DNA of 64,000 bases from Streptomyces sp. MspMP-M5 (GTDB taxonomy: Bacteria; Actinomycetota; Actinomycetes; Streptomycetales; Streptomycetaceae). The notes beneath the pieces are model-generated. The model was not told the origin of the DNA and made no database searches. It saw only the letters and a list, made by a program, of their open reading frames with translations. The first letter of the stretch is position 1; each line of letters starts with the position of its first letter. The stretch is from contig NZ_KB891887.1 in NCBI RefSeq assembly GCF_000373585.1, forward strand, positions 1 through 64,000, written 5' to 3'. Made by a program: the position numbers and the translations under genes. Below, piece by piece: positions 34,210-42,606 of the stretch.

Positions 34210-36036
34210 ATGTCACGCCTGCCGTTGCACTCCGTGTCGACCCTCGTCGCCGCGGTCGCCCTGCTGTCCAGCGCCGCCGTTCCCTCCTCCGGCGCCCGTG
34301 CCGCACCCGACGCCCGACCCGCGGTCGCCCCGTCCCGCGACCGCGCGCACACGGACGTGCTGTTCATCGGTGCGCACCCGGACGACGAGTACCAGTCACT
34401 GGCGACGTTCGGACAGTGGCGGCAGCGCCGCGGACTGTCGACCGGCGTGGCCACCATCACCCGCGGCGAAGGCGGCGGGAACGCCGTCGGCCCGGAGGAA
34501 GGGGCCGAGCTCGGCCTCATCCGGGAACGCGAGGAACGCAAGGCGGTCGGCCTGGTGGGCATCCGCAACGTCTACTACCTCGACAAGCCGGACTTCTGGT
34601 ACACACTGTCGGCGCCGCTCACCGACAAGGTCTGGAACCGGCCGCCGCAACGGCGCACCGACACCCTGGAACGCATCGTCCGGCTGATCCGCGCGACCAC
34701 GCCGAAGACGGTGGTCACGATGGATCCACGGCCCTTCAACCAACACGGCGCACACCAACAGGCCGCACGACTGGCCACCGAGGCGTTCCGACTGGCCGCC
34801 GACCCCACGGCCTTCCCGGAACAGATCCGCAAGGAGAAGTACCGCCCCTGGCAGCCGTCGGAACTGCTCACCCAGAGCTGGGGGTTCAAGGGGCCCGTGG
34901 GTCCGGGCTGCGCCAGGCACCGGGCCGTCGACCCGCCCACCGGCCTCCCCGTCGTCGGCCACTGGACCGGAGTGCGGGCGCCCAACGGCAAGACGTGGGC
35001 CCAGGTCGAACGGGATGCCGCACGGACCTATGTCACCCAGGGCTTCGGCTCACTGCCGCGCAAGGTCACCACCCCACGCAGCCAACTTCCGTGCGAGTGG
35101 TTCACCGTCCTGGCCAGGAACGGCGAGATCGTGCGGGCGAAGGTCCGGAATCAGTCCGGTCTGCGGCCTCTTTACGCCGAGTTCCGGGAGTGGGCGGAAC
35201 GGGCAGGGCTGCCCTGGCTGGCCAACGACGCCCAACCCGACTATCCCGCCAACCCCCGCACCACCGCCCCTGCCGTCGCCAAGGCCCCCGTCGTGGACGG
35301 CAAGGCAGGCCCCGGCGAGTACCCCGGCCAGAAGCTGACGTTGCGTCAGTGGGAAGGAAAGCAGTGCACGCCGGCGGACTGCTCGGCAACCGCCCGGATC
35401 TCCCGCCACGGCGCGGCCCTCTACGTCCTGGTGCAGGTCCGCGACGACATCAAGGGCACGGCCCTGGACGCCCGGACCGACTGCAAGCGGCACTGGCGCA
35501 CCGACTCCGTGGAGATCGACCTCGACCCGCGCGGTGACTCCGACGACACCTCGACCACCTTCAAGACCGGCATCCTGCCGTTCACCGCGCACAACGGCGG
35601 CCCGTGCGCCGAACGCGACGGCGACAACCACCAGGGGCCGGCGGCAACCACCTCGCCCGGCATGGCCGTCGCGGCCACGGTGACCAAGCCGTACACCGGC
35701 TACACCGTCGAGGCGAAGATCCCCTTCAGCGTGCTGCCGGCCGCCGTCGACCCGAACCGCCTCACCGCCAACGTCCTCCTCTACGACTCCGACGCCCAGG
35801 ACAAGACCGGTAAGAGCCGGCTCGCCTGGTCCCCGTTCGGCAGCGCCCAAGCCGATCCCTATGTCTGGGGCCACTTGCGCCTGCCCGGATACCGCCCGCC
35901 GGTCGGGCGTCCGCCGCGCCCTGCCGACATCCCGTTGGAGGCCGCCCGCAGCAAGGACTCGCCCGCCGCCGTCGCCCAGGCGCGCCGCACCGGCGTTCCC
36001 CTGGCAGCCGGGCCCCGTCACCGGCACCGGCAGTGA
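34210..36036 (+). CDS. Secreted PIG-L family deacetylase with C-terminal CBM9-like domain
   Basis: A 608-residue secreted enzyme. The Sec signal is LVAAVALLSSAAVPSSGARA. The PIG-L/LmbE domain (about 45-330) has IGAHPDDEYQS, the metal-binding HPDD motif, then TRGEGGGNAVG and the distal NQHGAHQQAAR block. These zinc enzymes remove N-acetyl groups from GlcNAc-type sugars or their conjugates. After a Pro/Ala linker, residues 360-570 form a separate beta domain (VDGKAGPGEYPGQKL, DSVEIDLDPRGD, GYTVEAKIPFSVL) resembling CBM9/DOMON-like carbohydrate-binding modules. The combination suggests an exoenzyme acting on a polysaccharide. It is transcribed alone. Confidence 0.85.
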   Translation: MSRLPLHSVSTLVAAVALLSSAAVPSSGARAAPDARPAVAPSRDRAHTDVLFIGAHPDDEYQSLATFGQWRQRRGLSTGVATITRGEGGGNAVGPEEGAELGLIREREERKAVGLVGIRNVYYLDKPDFWYTLSAPLTDKVWNRPPQRRTDTLERIVRLIRATTPKTVVTMDPRPFNQHGAHQQAARLATEAFRLAADPTAFPEQIRKEKYRPWQPSELLTQSWGFKGPVGPGCARHRAVDPPTGLPVVGHWTGVRAPNGKTWAQVERDAARTYVTQGFGSLPRKVTTPRSQLPCEWFTVLARNGEIVRAKVRNQSGLRPLYAEFREWAERAGLPWLANDAQPDYPANPRTTAPAVAKAPVVDGKAGPGEYPGQKLTLRQWEGKQCTPADCSATARISRHGAALYVLVQVRDDIKGTALDARTDCKRHWRTDSVEIDLDPRGDSDDTSTTFKTGILPFTAHNGGPCAERDGDNHQGPAATTSPGMAVAATVTKPYTGYTVEAKIPFSVLPAAVDPNRLTANVLLYDSDAQDKTGKSRLAWSPFGSAQADPYVWGHLRLPGYRPPVGRPPRPADIPLEAARSKDSPAAVAQARRTGVPLAAGPRHRHRQ

Positions 36037-36137
36037 CCCCTCTGCTACCGAACCAGGTTACGCAGGTGCATGCGCTCTCCTGATCCAGCCCTGCGCCGAC
36101 CGGCTACCAGAGGTCGCCCCGGCCGCCGTGGTCGTAT

Positions 36138-36163
36138 GCCCGGCCGTCGGCGCCGACGGCCGG
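36138..36163. terminator. 26-base perfect palindrome downstream of the PIG-L gene
   Basis: CCCGGCCGTCGGC followed by GCCGACGGCCGGG is a perfect 26-base palindrome. Placed 100 bases after the PIG-L stop and 90 before the monooxygenase start, it could be a terminator hairpin or an operator. Confidence 0.45.
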
Positions 36164-36253
36164 GTCGGCCGCCCGGCCGCCCGGCCGTCCAGGGTCCATC
36201 ATTGACTTGGACGCCCGAGAGGGCCCCTGCAGCAGGATGAATGGGAGTGGAAC

Positions 36254-37429
36254 GTGACACGCATACTGGTCATCGGTGGCGGGATCGCCGGTACGGCGAC
36301 GGCGTTGGCCCTGCACAAGGCAGGTCTGGACGTCGCCGTGCACGAGGCGCACCCCGACACCGCCGAGGACATCGGGGCCTTCCTGACCCTGGCGAGCAAC
36401 GGTATGCGTGCCCTGGCGCAGCTCGACGCCTCGGACGCGGTCACCGCGATCGGCTTTCCGCTGCCCTCGATGCGGGTTCTCGACGACCAGGGCGGCGAGG
36501 TGGCCCGTGTTCCGCTCGGCGAGGCCGACGACGCGCGGCTGCGGTACCGGTGCATCCGCCGCGGTGAGTTGAACGCGGCGCTGCAGGCCGAGGCGATCCG
36601 CCGCGGCATCCGTATGACGCACGGATCGCGGCTGCTGGCCGTCGAGGACGGCCCGGATCAGGTGACCGCGCGTTTCGCCGACGGCAGCGTCGCGACCGGT
36701 GATCTGCTCGTCGGCGCGGACGGCCTGAACTCGACCATCCGGCAGTCGATCGCGCCGGGCACCGAGCCCGTCTACGCGGGACAGTCCGTCTTCTACGGCT
36801 ACACACGCAGTGCGCCGGTGGCGGAGGACACGGGCCAGATCACCATGGTGCGGGGCAGCACCGTCGCCTTCGGTTACGCGGTCTCGCCGGACCGGGAGAC
36901 GTACTGGTTCGCCCGCGTCGCGGGTCAGGCGCTCAGCGCCGCGGAACTCGCCGGCCCGGCCCCCGCCCACCGGCGTGCGCAACTGGTCGCGTCGCTGCGC
37001 AAGGACGCCACCCCGGCCGCGGACATCGTCGCGGCCTCCACCGACGGCATCATGGCCACCAACGCCACCGAGATTCCTCCGGGCACGCCCTGGCGCGCCG
37101 GCCGGATGCTGCTCGTCGGCGACGCCGCACACGCGGCCTCACCGGCGACCGGCCAAGGCGCCTCGATGGCCTTGGAAGACGCCGTCATCCTCGCCAAGTC
37201 CCTCCGGGACACGCCCGATCCGCAGAGCGCGCTCGCCCTCTACGAGTCCTGCCGCCGGCCACGCGTGGAGCACAACATCACCGTCAGCGGACAGCTGTCC
37301 CGCGGCACCCGCACCCCTCCGGCACGCACCGGCCAGGCGCCCTCCGCCGCGCGCCCCGGCGACGACAAGCTGCTCGCCCAACTGGACTGGGACGTCGATC
37401 TGCGCACCGTCTCCGGCAGCGCGGACTGA
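36254..37429 (+). CDS. FAD-dependent aromatic monooxygenase
   Basis: A 391-residue flavoprotein from the GTG at 36254, of the PHBH-like group-A class. It has the FAD motif ILVIGGGIAGTATALALHKAG, the CIRRGELNAAL block, DLLVGADGLNS with its GAD-linked NAD(P)H/FAD contact, and the second FAD motif LLVGDAAHAASPATGQGASMA. It should hydroxylate an aromatic or polyketide substrate with NAD(P)H and O2. It lies alone and no pathway partner adjoins it. The substrate cannot be inferred. Confidence 0.88.
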   Translation: MTRILVIGGGIAGTATALALHKAGLDVAVHEAHPDTAEDIGAFLTLASNGMRALAQLDASDAVTAIGFPLPSMRVLDDQGGEVARVPLGEADDARLRYRCIRRGELNAALQAEAIRRGIRMTHGSRLLAVEDGPDQVTARFADGSVATGDLLVGADGLNSTIRQSIAPGTEPVYAGQSVFYGYTRSAPVAEDTGQITMVRGSTVAFGYAVSPDRETYWFARVAGQALSAAELAGPAPAHRRAQLVASLRKDATPAADIVAASTDGIMATNATEIPPGTPWRAGRMLLVGDAAHAASPATGQGASMALEDAVILAKSLRDTPDPQSALALYESCRRPRVEHNITVSGQLSRGTRTPPARTGQAPSAARPGDDKLLAQLDWDVDLRTVSGSAD

Positions 37430-37439
37430 CCTCGGCCGC

Positions 37440-37907
37440 TCAGCGCGGCCACTTCTCCGGTGTGCTGCTGGTGGTGACCTGACAGACGGCGGGGCGGCCG
37501 GGAGCCGGAGACCTGCCCTCGGCGACGACCCGGACGTCGTCGAGAAGGATGCGGCAGGTCGCGACCGTGTGCGCGTCCGGCGCCACCTCGACCCGGGCCA
37601 CCTCGCCGGTGTTGACCAGCGCATGCGCGCTCCACGGGAGTGGTGTGCGGCCGAGCCGGGCGATGTGGTGGACCGGTTGGAAGCTGTCCGGGTTGAACCG
37701 GTAGCGGACGGCGGTGGCCTGGCCCTGTCCGCCGACGGCACCGCCCTGGTAGGTCAGGAACCAGGCGTTTCCGCCCCGCAACCGCTTGAACCAGACGGTG
37801 TGGTCCTTGGCCCACAGCCCGCCGCCGAACCCGAGGCAGGCCACGGCGAGCCCGCCCAGCGCGAGATAGAGGGTGCCACGGGAGCGGCGACGGGTCTGCA
37901 AGGACAT
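37440..37907 (-). CDS. MmpS-like membrane-anchored protein
   Basis: A 155-residue protein with an N-terminal membrane helix (LYLALGGLAVACLGFGGGLW) and an extracytoplasmic domain with ATAVRYRFN, RTPLPWSAHALVN, TVATCRILLDDVRVVAE and a final AVCQVTTS with two cysteines that likely pair. This pattern follows MmpS proteins, the accessory partners of MmpL transporters in mycobacteria. No MmpL lies nearby, so the assignment is tentative. It ends 10 bases beyond the convergent monooxygenase stop. Confidence 0.5.
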   Translation of the reverse strand: MSLQTRRRSRGTLYLALGGLAVACLGFGGGLWAKDHTVWFKRLRGGNAWFLTYQGGAVGGQGQATAVRYRFNPDSFQPVHHIARLGRTPLPWSAHALVNTGEVARVEVAPDAHTVATCRILLDDVRVVAEGRSPAPGRPAVCQVTTSSTPEKWPR

Positions 37908-37988
37908 GACTGCCGGGCTTTCTGTCGTGCGGACGGCGAACCACTGCCGTCGGTAGGACGCGGGCGACGGCTGTTTGGTTGACGCGGG

Positions 37989-38747
37989 TCAGCTCGGCTT
38001 GACCGCGGAGACGACCGTGGTCGGCATCCAGGGGCCGCTCCACCACATGCGAGCCCCCGCACCACGGCGGGTGATGTCGCGCATTCCGAGCCGTTGCAGG
38101 TCGGCGCCGTACTCACGGGTGTGGCGGATATCGGCGACCACCAGACGGCCGCCCGGCCTGAGCACGCGTACCGCCTCCTCGATGGCCGAGGTGCGCCCGG
38201 CGGCGTCGGGGATGTTGTGGATCGCGAGGCTGCTGACGATGACGTCGAACTTGCCGTCTTCGAAGGGCAGTTGGGTCATGTCGGCGGTGTGGAGTTCGAT
38301 GCGGTCGGCCACGTCCTCTGCCTGTGCGTTGCGTCGGGTGACGGCCGGGTCGTTCCCGCTCTGGTCCTGGCTGCGCCAGAGGTCGACGCCGTGCACCCGG
38401 CCTCGGGGCAGGCGCTGGGCCGCCGCCAGCAGCACCGCTCCCCGTCCGCAGCCCAGGTCGAGTACGTGCTCGTCACCGCGTAGCGCCAGTCCGTCGAGAA
38501 GCCCCTCCCAGACGACGAACTTGCCGCGGCGGGTGACGTACAGATACAGGCCCGCGGACAGCAGCATCAGACAGCCGAAGACGAGCGCCCCGAGGGCAGA
38601 GGTCAGGCCGTGCCCGGTCAGCCACACTATGCCCCACGCCAGCAGCGCGATGCCCATGGCACCGTACAGCGCCGGAATATAGGGTGCGTCCACTCCGTAC
38701 GTCCCCTGCCGCCGGGCGATCGGGCGTGGTGATAGGCGGTCAGTCAA
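37989..38747 (-). CDS. Membrane-anchored SAM-dependent methyltransferase
   Basis: A 252-residue protein. Two hydrophobic segments at the N-terminus (YGAMGIALLAWGIVWL, ALGALVFGCLMLLSAGLYLYV) precede a class I methyltransferase domain. The domain has the SAM motif EHVLDLGCGRGAVLLAAAQR, then VHGVDLW, ELHTADMTQLPFEDGKFDVI and EAVRVLRPGGRLVVADI. It likely methylates a hydrophobic or membrane-associated molecule at the cytoplasmic face. The upstream intergenic region gives no clue to its pathway. Confidence 0.85.
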   Translation of the reverse strand: MTDRLSPRPIARRQGTYGVDAPYIPALYGAMGIALLAWGIVWLTGHGLTSALGALVFGCLMLLSAGLYLYVTRRGKFVVWEGLLDGLALRGDEHVLDLGCGRGAVLLAAAQRLPRGRVHGVDLWRSQDQSGNDPAVTRRNAQAEDVADRIELHTADMTQLPFEDGKFDVIVSSLAIHNIPDAAGRTSAIEEAVRVLRPGGRLVVADIRHTREYGADLQRLGMRDITRRGAGARMWWSGPWMPTTVVSAVKPS

Positions 38748-38902
38748 GGTGATCTCCCCCTGTTCGTAGTTGCTGAGCCGACTGTGCCACGGCCAGGCAT
38801 CGATACGACGATCGACGTGCCGGAGGCGGCGAATTCCGACACGACAATGGCGTGTTCAGCGAATTTCGGCTCTGGTCCGGTTGCTCCCCCCGGTCGGCTT
38901 GA

Positions 38903-40282
38903 TCAGGGTGTTTGCGGGGTGCGGCCGAAGAGTCGGCCGGCGAGGTCGATGCCCACGACGGTGCCGGTGTCGTCGCGGGTGAAGAACCCGCGCTGACCCT
39001 TCAGGCCGCCCTCGGTGATGAGGTACTCGTCGCCGTCGCCGGGCAGCAGGCCCATGGCGGCGGCCGGGTGGTCCGGGGGCAGGTCCGTCGGCGATGCCGC
39101 GCGGATCTCCGGCTTGAGCCCGACGGCGAGGGTGAGTTGGGAACCGTCGGAGGCGATGTCGAGATCCATCACGTCGATCTCGTAGCGGCCGACGATCTCG
39201 TCCGCCCGGGCCGCGTCGTAAGGGACGGGCTCCGGGTCGCGTTCCACCACTCCGAGGTGGTGTTCGAGCGCCCAGCGCAGGACGGCTCGGTTGAACTGGT
39301 AGCCGCCCGGGCCCGAGTTGGCCAGGGACACCAGGGCGAAGTCCCGGTCGGGCACGACGAGCAGTTCGGCGAACTGGCCGTTGCCCGAACCGCCGTGGCC
39401 GATCGTGCGGACACCGTCCACCTCGCGCAGGAACCAGCCGATGCCGAAGGCGTCGCCCAGGGTGCTGCCGCGCAGCTCGGCGGTCGGCTGCCGCATGCGG
39501 TGCAGATCCTCGGCGGGCAGGACGCCGGCGCCGTCGCCGAGGTGGAAACGGGCCCAGCGCAGCAGGTCACTCACCGAGGAGACGGCGCCCCCGCCGGGGT
39601 TGTTGCCGCGGGTGCCGGCCCGGAACGCCTTCCATGGCCGGGCCGGCCGCAGCGTCCCGTCCTCCGTGCGGTGGTAGCCCACGGCGAAGCGCCGGGTGAT
39701 CACGTCGTCCACGTCGAAGAAGGTGTTCGCCAGGCCCACCGGCTCCAGGACGAGGGCGGCCACCGCCTTCTCGAAGGCCAGGCCGGTGACGTTCTCGATG
39801 ATGCGGCCGGCGAGGTTGTAGCCTGCCTGGCTGTACGAGGCCCGGGTGCCGGGCGGCGCGATGATCGGCAGTTCGGCCATCTTCGCCACGAACGCGGCCA
39901 GGGAGACATCGTCCTCGTCGGCGTCGATGAGGTTCCATTCGAGCCCGGACGTGTGGTTGAGCAGGTGCAGCACGGTGATCTGTGCGGCGGCCCGTTCGTC
40001 GGCGAGCCGGAGCTCGGGGACGTAGCGGCGCACCGGTGCGGTGAGGTCCACCTTGCCCTCGGCGGCCAGGCGCATCAGGGCGGTCGCCGTGAAGGACTTG
40101 GTCACCGACGCGATCGGGAAGAGCGTCCGCTCGTCGATCGGCAGCGGGTTGTCGATGCTGGTCACGCCGTGGGAGGCGTGGATCTCCCGGCCGTCCACCA
40201 GCAACCCGACCGAGACACCGGGTACTTCGAACTCCTCGGCCGCCGCCTCGACGAATGCGGACAGCGCCTGTTCCTGCGACAT
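38903..40282 (-). CDS. Serine hydrolase, beta-lactamase class C-like
   Basis: A 459-residue member of the beta-lactamase/penicillin-binding serine-hydrolase group. The nucleophile is in PIASVTKSFTATAL (SVTK, the SxxK motif). The second motif is YSQAGYNLAG (YxN), and the GHGGSGNGQFAE block replaces the usual KTG region. The product lacks a signal peptide, so it is cytoplasmic and more likely an esterase than an antibiotic resistance enzyme. Its start region faces the divergent TetR gene across three operator-like sites, so it is probably the repressor's target. Confidence 0.85.
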   Translation of the reverse strand: MSQEQALSAFVEAAAEEFEVPGVSVGLLVDGREIHASHGVTSIDNPLPIDERTLFPIASVTKSFTATALMRLAAEGKVDLTAPVRRYVPELRLADERAAAQITVLHLLNHTSGLEWNLIDADEDDVSLAAFVAKMAELPIIAPPGTRASYSQAGYNLAGRIIENVTGLAFEKAVAALVLEPVGLANTFFDVDDVITRRFAVGYHRTEDGTLRPARPWKAFRAGTRGNNPGGGAVSSVSDLLRWARFHLGDGAGVLPAEDLHRMRQPTAELRGSTLGDAFGIGWFLREVDGVRTIGHGGSGNGQFAELLVVPDRDFALVSLANSGPGGYQFNRAVLRWALEHHLGVVERDPEPVPYDAARADEIVGRYEIDVMDLDIASDGSQLTLAVGLKPEIRAASPTDLPPDHPAAAMGLLPGDGDEYLITEGGLKGQRGFFTRDDTGTVVGIDLAGRLFGRTPQTP

Positions 40283-40301
40283 GGGATTCCCCCCTGGAAG
40301 T

Positions 40302-40409
40302 ACTTGAACTGACTTGTGATTGACTTGAGACCGACTTGAACTAAGTGCAAGTGGAGCTTAGGAGTACTTCCGATCGCCATGCAAGGGGATTCGTGAACTA
40401 AGTTCAAGT
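40302..40409. promoter_or_regulatory. TetR operators between serine hydrolase and tetR
   Basis: Three related sites: ACTTGAACT half-site at 40302-40310; ACTTGAACTAAGTGCAAGT at 40334-40352 (one mismatch from the palindrome ACTTGAACTAAGTTCAAGT); and TCGTGAACTAAGTTCAAGT at 40391-40409 (two mismatches). The last ends 12 bases before the TetR start. Autoregulation and control of the divergent hydrolase are inferred. Confidence 0.7.
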
Positions 40410-40421
40410 AGGGTGGCGGGC

Positions 40422-41123
40422 ATGCCCAGAGAGACGCTGACCGCAGACCAGATCATCCGTGCCGGCATCACGTTGCTCGACGAGGAGGGACTGGACGGCC
40501 TCAACATGCGCAGCCTGGGGGCCCGGCTCGGCTCGGCCGCCACCGCGATCTACTGGCACATCAAGACCAAGGACGAACTGGTCCGACTGGCCGGCGACGC
40601 GATCTGGGAGGAGGTGGAACTGCCCGACCTGGAAGCCACCGACTGGCGGACCGCCGCCACCGCCATGGCCACCGGACTGCACACGATGCTCGGCCGGCAC
40701 CCCTGGCTCGGCCAGGCATTTGGCAGCCACCTGCTCTACGGCCCCGGCAAGGCGCGCTACGACGAGCACAGCCTCGCCCTCTACGAGAAGGCCGGGTTCG
40801 CCCCGGCCGACGCGGACCGCGCCGCCGCCACCGTGTTGCTCTTCGTGCTCGGCAGCGCCCTCGGGCCCGCCGCGCAGGTGTCACTGACCCGGCGCCTGAG
40901 CAAGAACGGCAAGGACGCCGAGCAGCAACTGACCGACACCATGGCCCGTGCCGCCGAGATCGCACAGCCGTACCCCCGGCTGCGGGAGCGCCTGGGCACA
41001 CCCGCCGCCTCCGACTACTCCGCGGCGCCCGACGGCACCTTCGAGTTCGGCCTCCAGGCCGTTCTGGACGGCTTCCAGGCGCGCCTCGGCCACAGCCACA
41101 GTCAAGACGGCCTTCGCGCATAG
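40422..41123 (+). CDS. TetR-family regulator (tetracycline-repressor-like)
   Basis: A 233-residue regulator. The N-terminal HTH is LTADQIIRAGITLLDEEGLD then NMRSLGARLGSAATAIYWHI. The C-terminal domain resembles the TetR_C_1 (tetracycline-repressor) group (HTMLGRHPWLGQAFGSHLLYGPG, LFVLGSALGPAAQVSLTRRL). It should bind the palindromes just upstream and repress itself and the divergent hydrolase. The ATG at 40422 was preferred over the GTG at 40413 because it begins at the usual spacing before the HTH, though either is possible. Divergent neighbours share 139 bases of regulatory DNA. Confidence 0.9.
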   Translation: MPRETLTADQIIRAGITLLDEEGLDGLNMRSLGARLGSAATAIYWHIKTKDELVRLAGDAIWEEVELPDLEATDWRTAATAMATGLHTMLGRHPWLGQAFGSHLLYGPGKARYDEHSLALYEKAGFAPADADRAAATVLLFVLGSALGPAAQVSLTRRLSKNGKDAEQQLTDTMARAAEIAQPYPRLRERLGTPAASDYSAAPDGTFEFGLQAVLDGFQARLGHSHSQDGLRA

Positions 41124-41136
41124 GCCCTTCGGGGAT

Positions 41137-41565
41137 TCAGCCGACGGTCGGCCAGTCCCAGCCGAGTTGGAGGAAGAGACCCAGGCGGTCGGAGACGCCG
41201 CGGATTTCGGTGATCCGGCCGTCGGCGACGGTGAAGACGAAGATGGCCTCGTTCTCGAAGCGGCGGCCGGTGGGTATGGGCATGCGGGGGTGGGCGCCGG
41301 AGCTGACGCCGCTCTGGGTGATCCGGGCGACGACCTTGTCGCCCTCGGCGATCAGCTCGTCGATCCGGGCCCGGTAGGGGGCGAGTGCGGTGAGCTGGGT
41401 GGCGAGGGCGTCGAAGGCCGCGCCGGGTTCGTCCGGCTCGCCGTGGATGACCTTGTTGTGGTCCACGACATCCGCCGCGAGGTAGCTGCCGAGGTCGCCG
41501 ATGCGGGCCTCGTTGAGTGCGGTGAAGAAGTCGGTGACGAGCTGCTTGTGCTGATCGATGTCCAT
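41137..41565 (-). CDS. SnoaL-like ester cyclase/polyketide cyclase domain protein
   Basis: A 142-residue NTF2-like fold protein: FTALNEARIGDLGSYLAADV followed by VDHNKVIHGE, VVARITQSGV, and a terminal ADGRITEIRGVSDRLGL. These match SnoaL-type polyketide cyclases and small ester-cyclase-like proteins; most homologues outside antibiotic clusters are of unknown function. It is divergent from the following TetR gene, whose operator palindromes lie between the two starts. Control by that TetR is inferred. Confidence 0.8.
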   Translation of the reverse strand: MDIDQHKQLVTDFFTALNEARIGDLGSYLAADVVDHNKVIHGEPDEPGAAFDALATQLTALAPYRARIDELIAEGDKVVARITQSGVSSGAHPRMPIPTGRRFENEAIFVFTVADGRITEIRGVSDRLGLFLQLGWDWPTVG

Positions 41566-41585
41566 TCAGGACCTCCCTTTGACGC

Positions 41586-41637
41586 CCTTACGCCGTAAGG
41601 ATCTGCTGGGCAGTACCATGAGCCTTACGGCGTAAGG
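41586..41637. promoter_or_regulatory. Paired TetR operator palindromes
   Basis: CCTTACGCCGTAAGG at 41586-41600 and CCTTACGGCGTAAGG at 41623-41637 are 15-base palindromes with the same arms, centres 37 bases apart, between divergent starts. They are strong candidates for the TetR binding sites. Confidence 0.8.
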
Positions 41638-41655
41638 AAGTCAAGGGAGGCGGGC

Positions 41656-42291
41656 GTGGGGATGACCGGCAAGCGGGCGGGGCTGAGCCTTGCGAAGGTG
41701 TTGGACACGGCCCTGGCAGTGGTCGACCGGGACGGCATCGAGAAGCTGTCCATGCGGCGGCTGGGGGCCGAACTCGGCGTCGAGGCCATGACGCTGTACC
41801 ACTATCTGCCCAACAAGGCCGCCCTGTTGGACGGTCTGGTCGAGCGGGTGGTCTCGGCCGTCCGACCGTCCTTCGGCGGCACGGCGGAGGACTGGCCGCG
41901 AGAGCTGCGGGCCTTCGCGGTCGCCTTCCGGGACGAACTGCTGCGGCACCCCGGCGTGATCGTGCTGATCGCCACTCGGCCCGTCCAGTCGCCCGCCGCC
42001 CTCCAGGCAGTCGAGGACACCGCCGCCGCGCTCGGGCGCGCCGGCATCGCACCGGTCGTCGCGATGCGCATCGTCAACTCCGTCAGCACTTTGGTGATCG
42101 GGCACTGCCTGGCCGAGGCCGCCACCACCCCCGGTCATCCCGAACCGGACCCGGGCCCGGACCACGCCCTCGATGTCACGGCCTTCCCGACCCTCGCGGC
42201 CGCCGTCGAGGGCGGACTGGGTACGCCCGCCGACCACCAGGCACGCTTCGACCTCGCGCTGGACGCCCTGCTGGCCGGGTTGTGTCCCTGA
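41656..42291 (+). CDS. TetR-family regulator
   Basis: A 211-residue regulator with the HTH IEKLSMRRLGAELGVEAMTLYHYLPNKAALLDG and a C-terminal all-helical ligand-binding domain with RHPGVIVLIATRP and AMRIVNSVSTLVIGHCLAEA. The GTG at 41656 is 11 bases after GGGAGG; the ATG at 41662 is an alternative. Two palindromic operators lie just upstream, so it probably represses itself and the divergent SnoaL-like gene. The ligand is unknown. Confidence 0.9.
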   Translation: MGMTGKRAGLSLAKVLDTALAVVDRDGIEKLSMRRLGAELGVEAMTLYHYLPNKAALLDGLVERVVSAVRPSFGGTAEDWPRELRAFAVAFRDELLRHPGVIVLIATRPVQSPAALQAVEDTAAALGRAGIAPVVAMRIVNSVSTLVIGHCLAEAATTPGHPEPDPGPDHALDVTAFPTLAAAVEGGLGTPADHQARFDLALDALLAGLCP

Positions 42292-42606
42292 GCGACGGAG
42301 CTACAGCGGCGTCCGGGGATTCGGGCGCGCGTCGTGGCCCTGCCCGGTACGGGCGCTGCCGAGAGCGTAGGACGCGCCCACCGGCCGCAACACCGCGAGT
42401 TCCGGGGAGCGGAACAGGCCCGCCCGCACCTCTCCCCCGCCGGATCGGGATGGTTCCGCGCAGTGGAACCGGGGTTGCCCCGGCCCCCCTCGCCCGCCGA
42501 CGCTGCCCCCACCCGGTGTCTGCGGGCGGCACAAGCCGCCTCCGTCCAGGCACGGTTGGGAAGCACCAGACAGAGCAGCCCAAGGCGACGAGAGAAGGGA
42601 CGTGCC
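42292..42606. other. Gene-free stretch between TetR and SDR genes
   Basis: Three hundred and fifteen bases with no supported gene. Open frames here are antisense or low in likeness to any family I know. A ribosome site (GAGAAGGGA) for the SDR lies at its 3' end. Confidence 0.55.

Noticed and set aside
42301..42534. Short minus-strand open frame between TetR and SDR genes
   Set aside because: No ribosome site, no family likeness, and likely an artefact of base composition.
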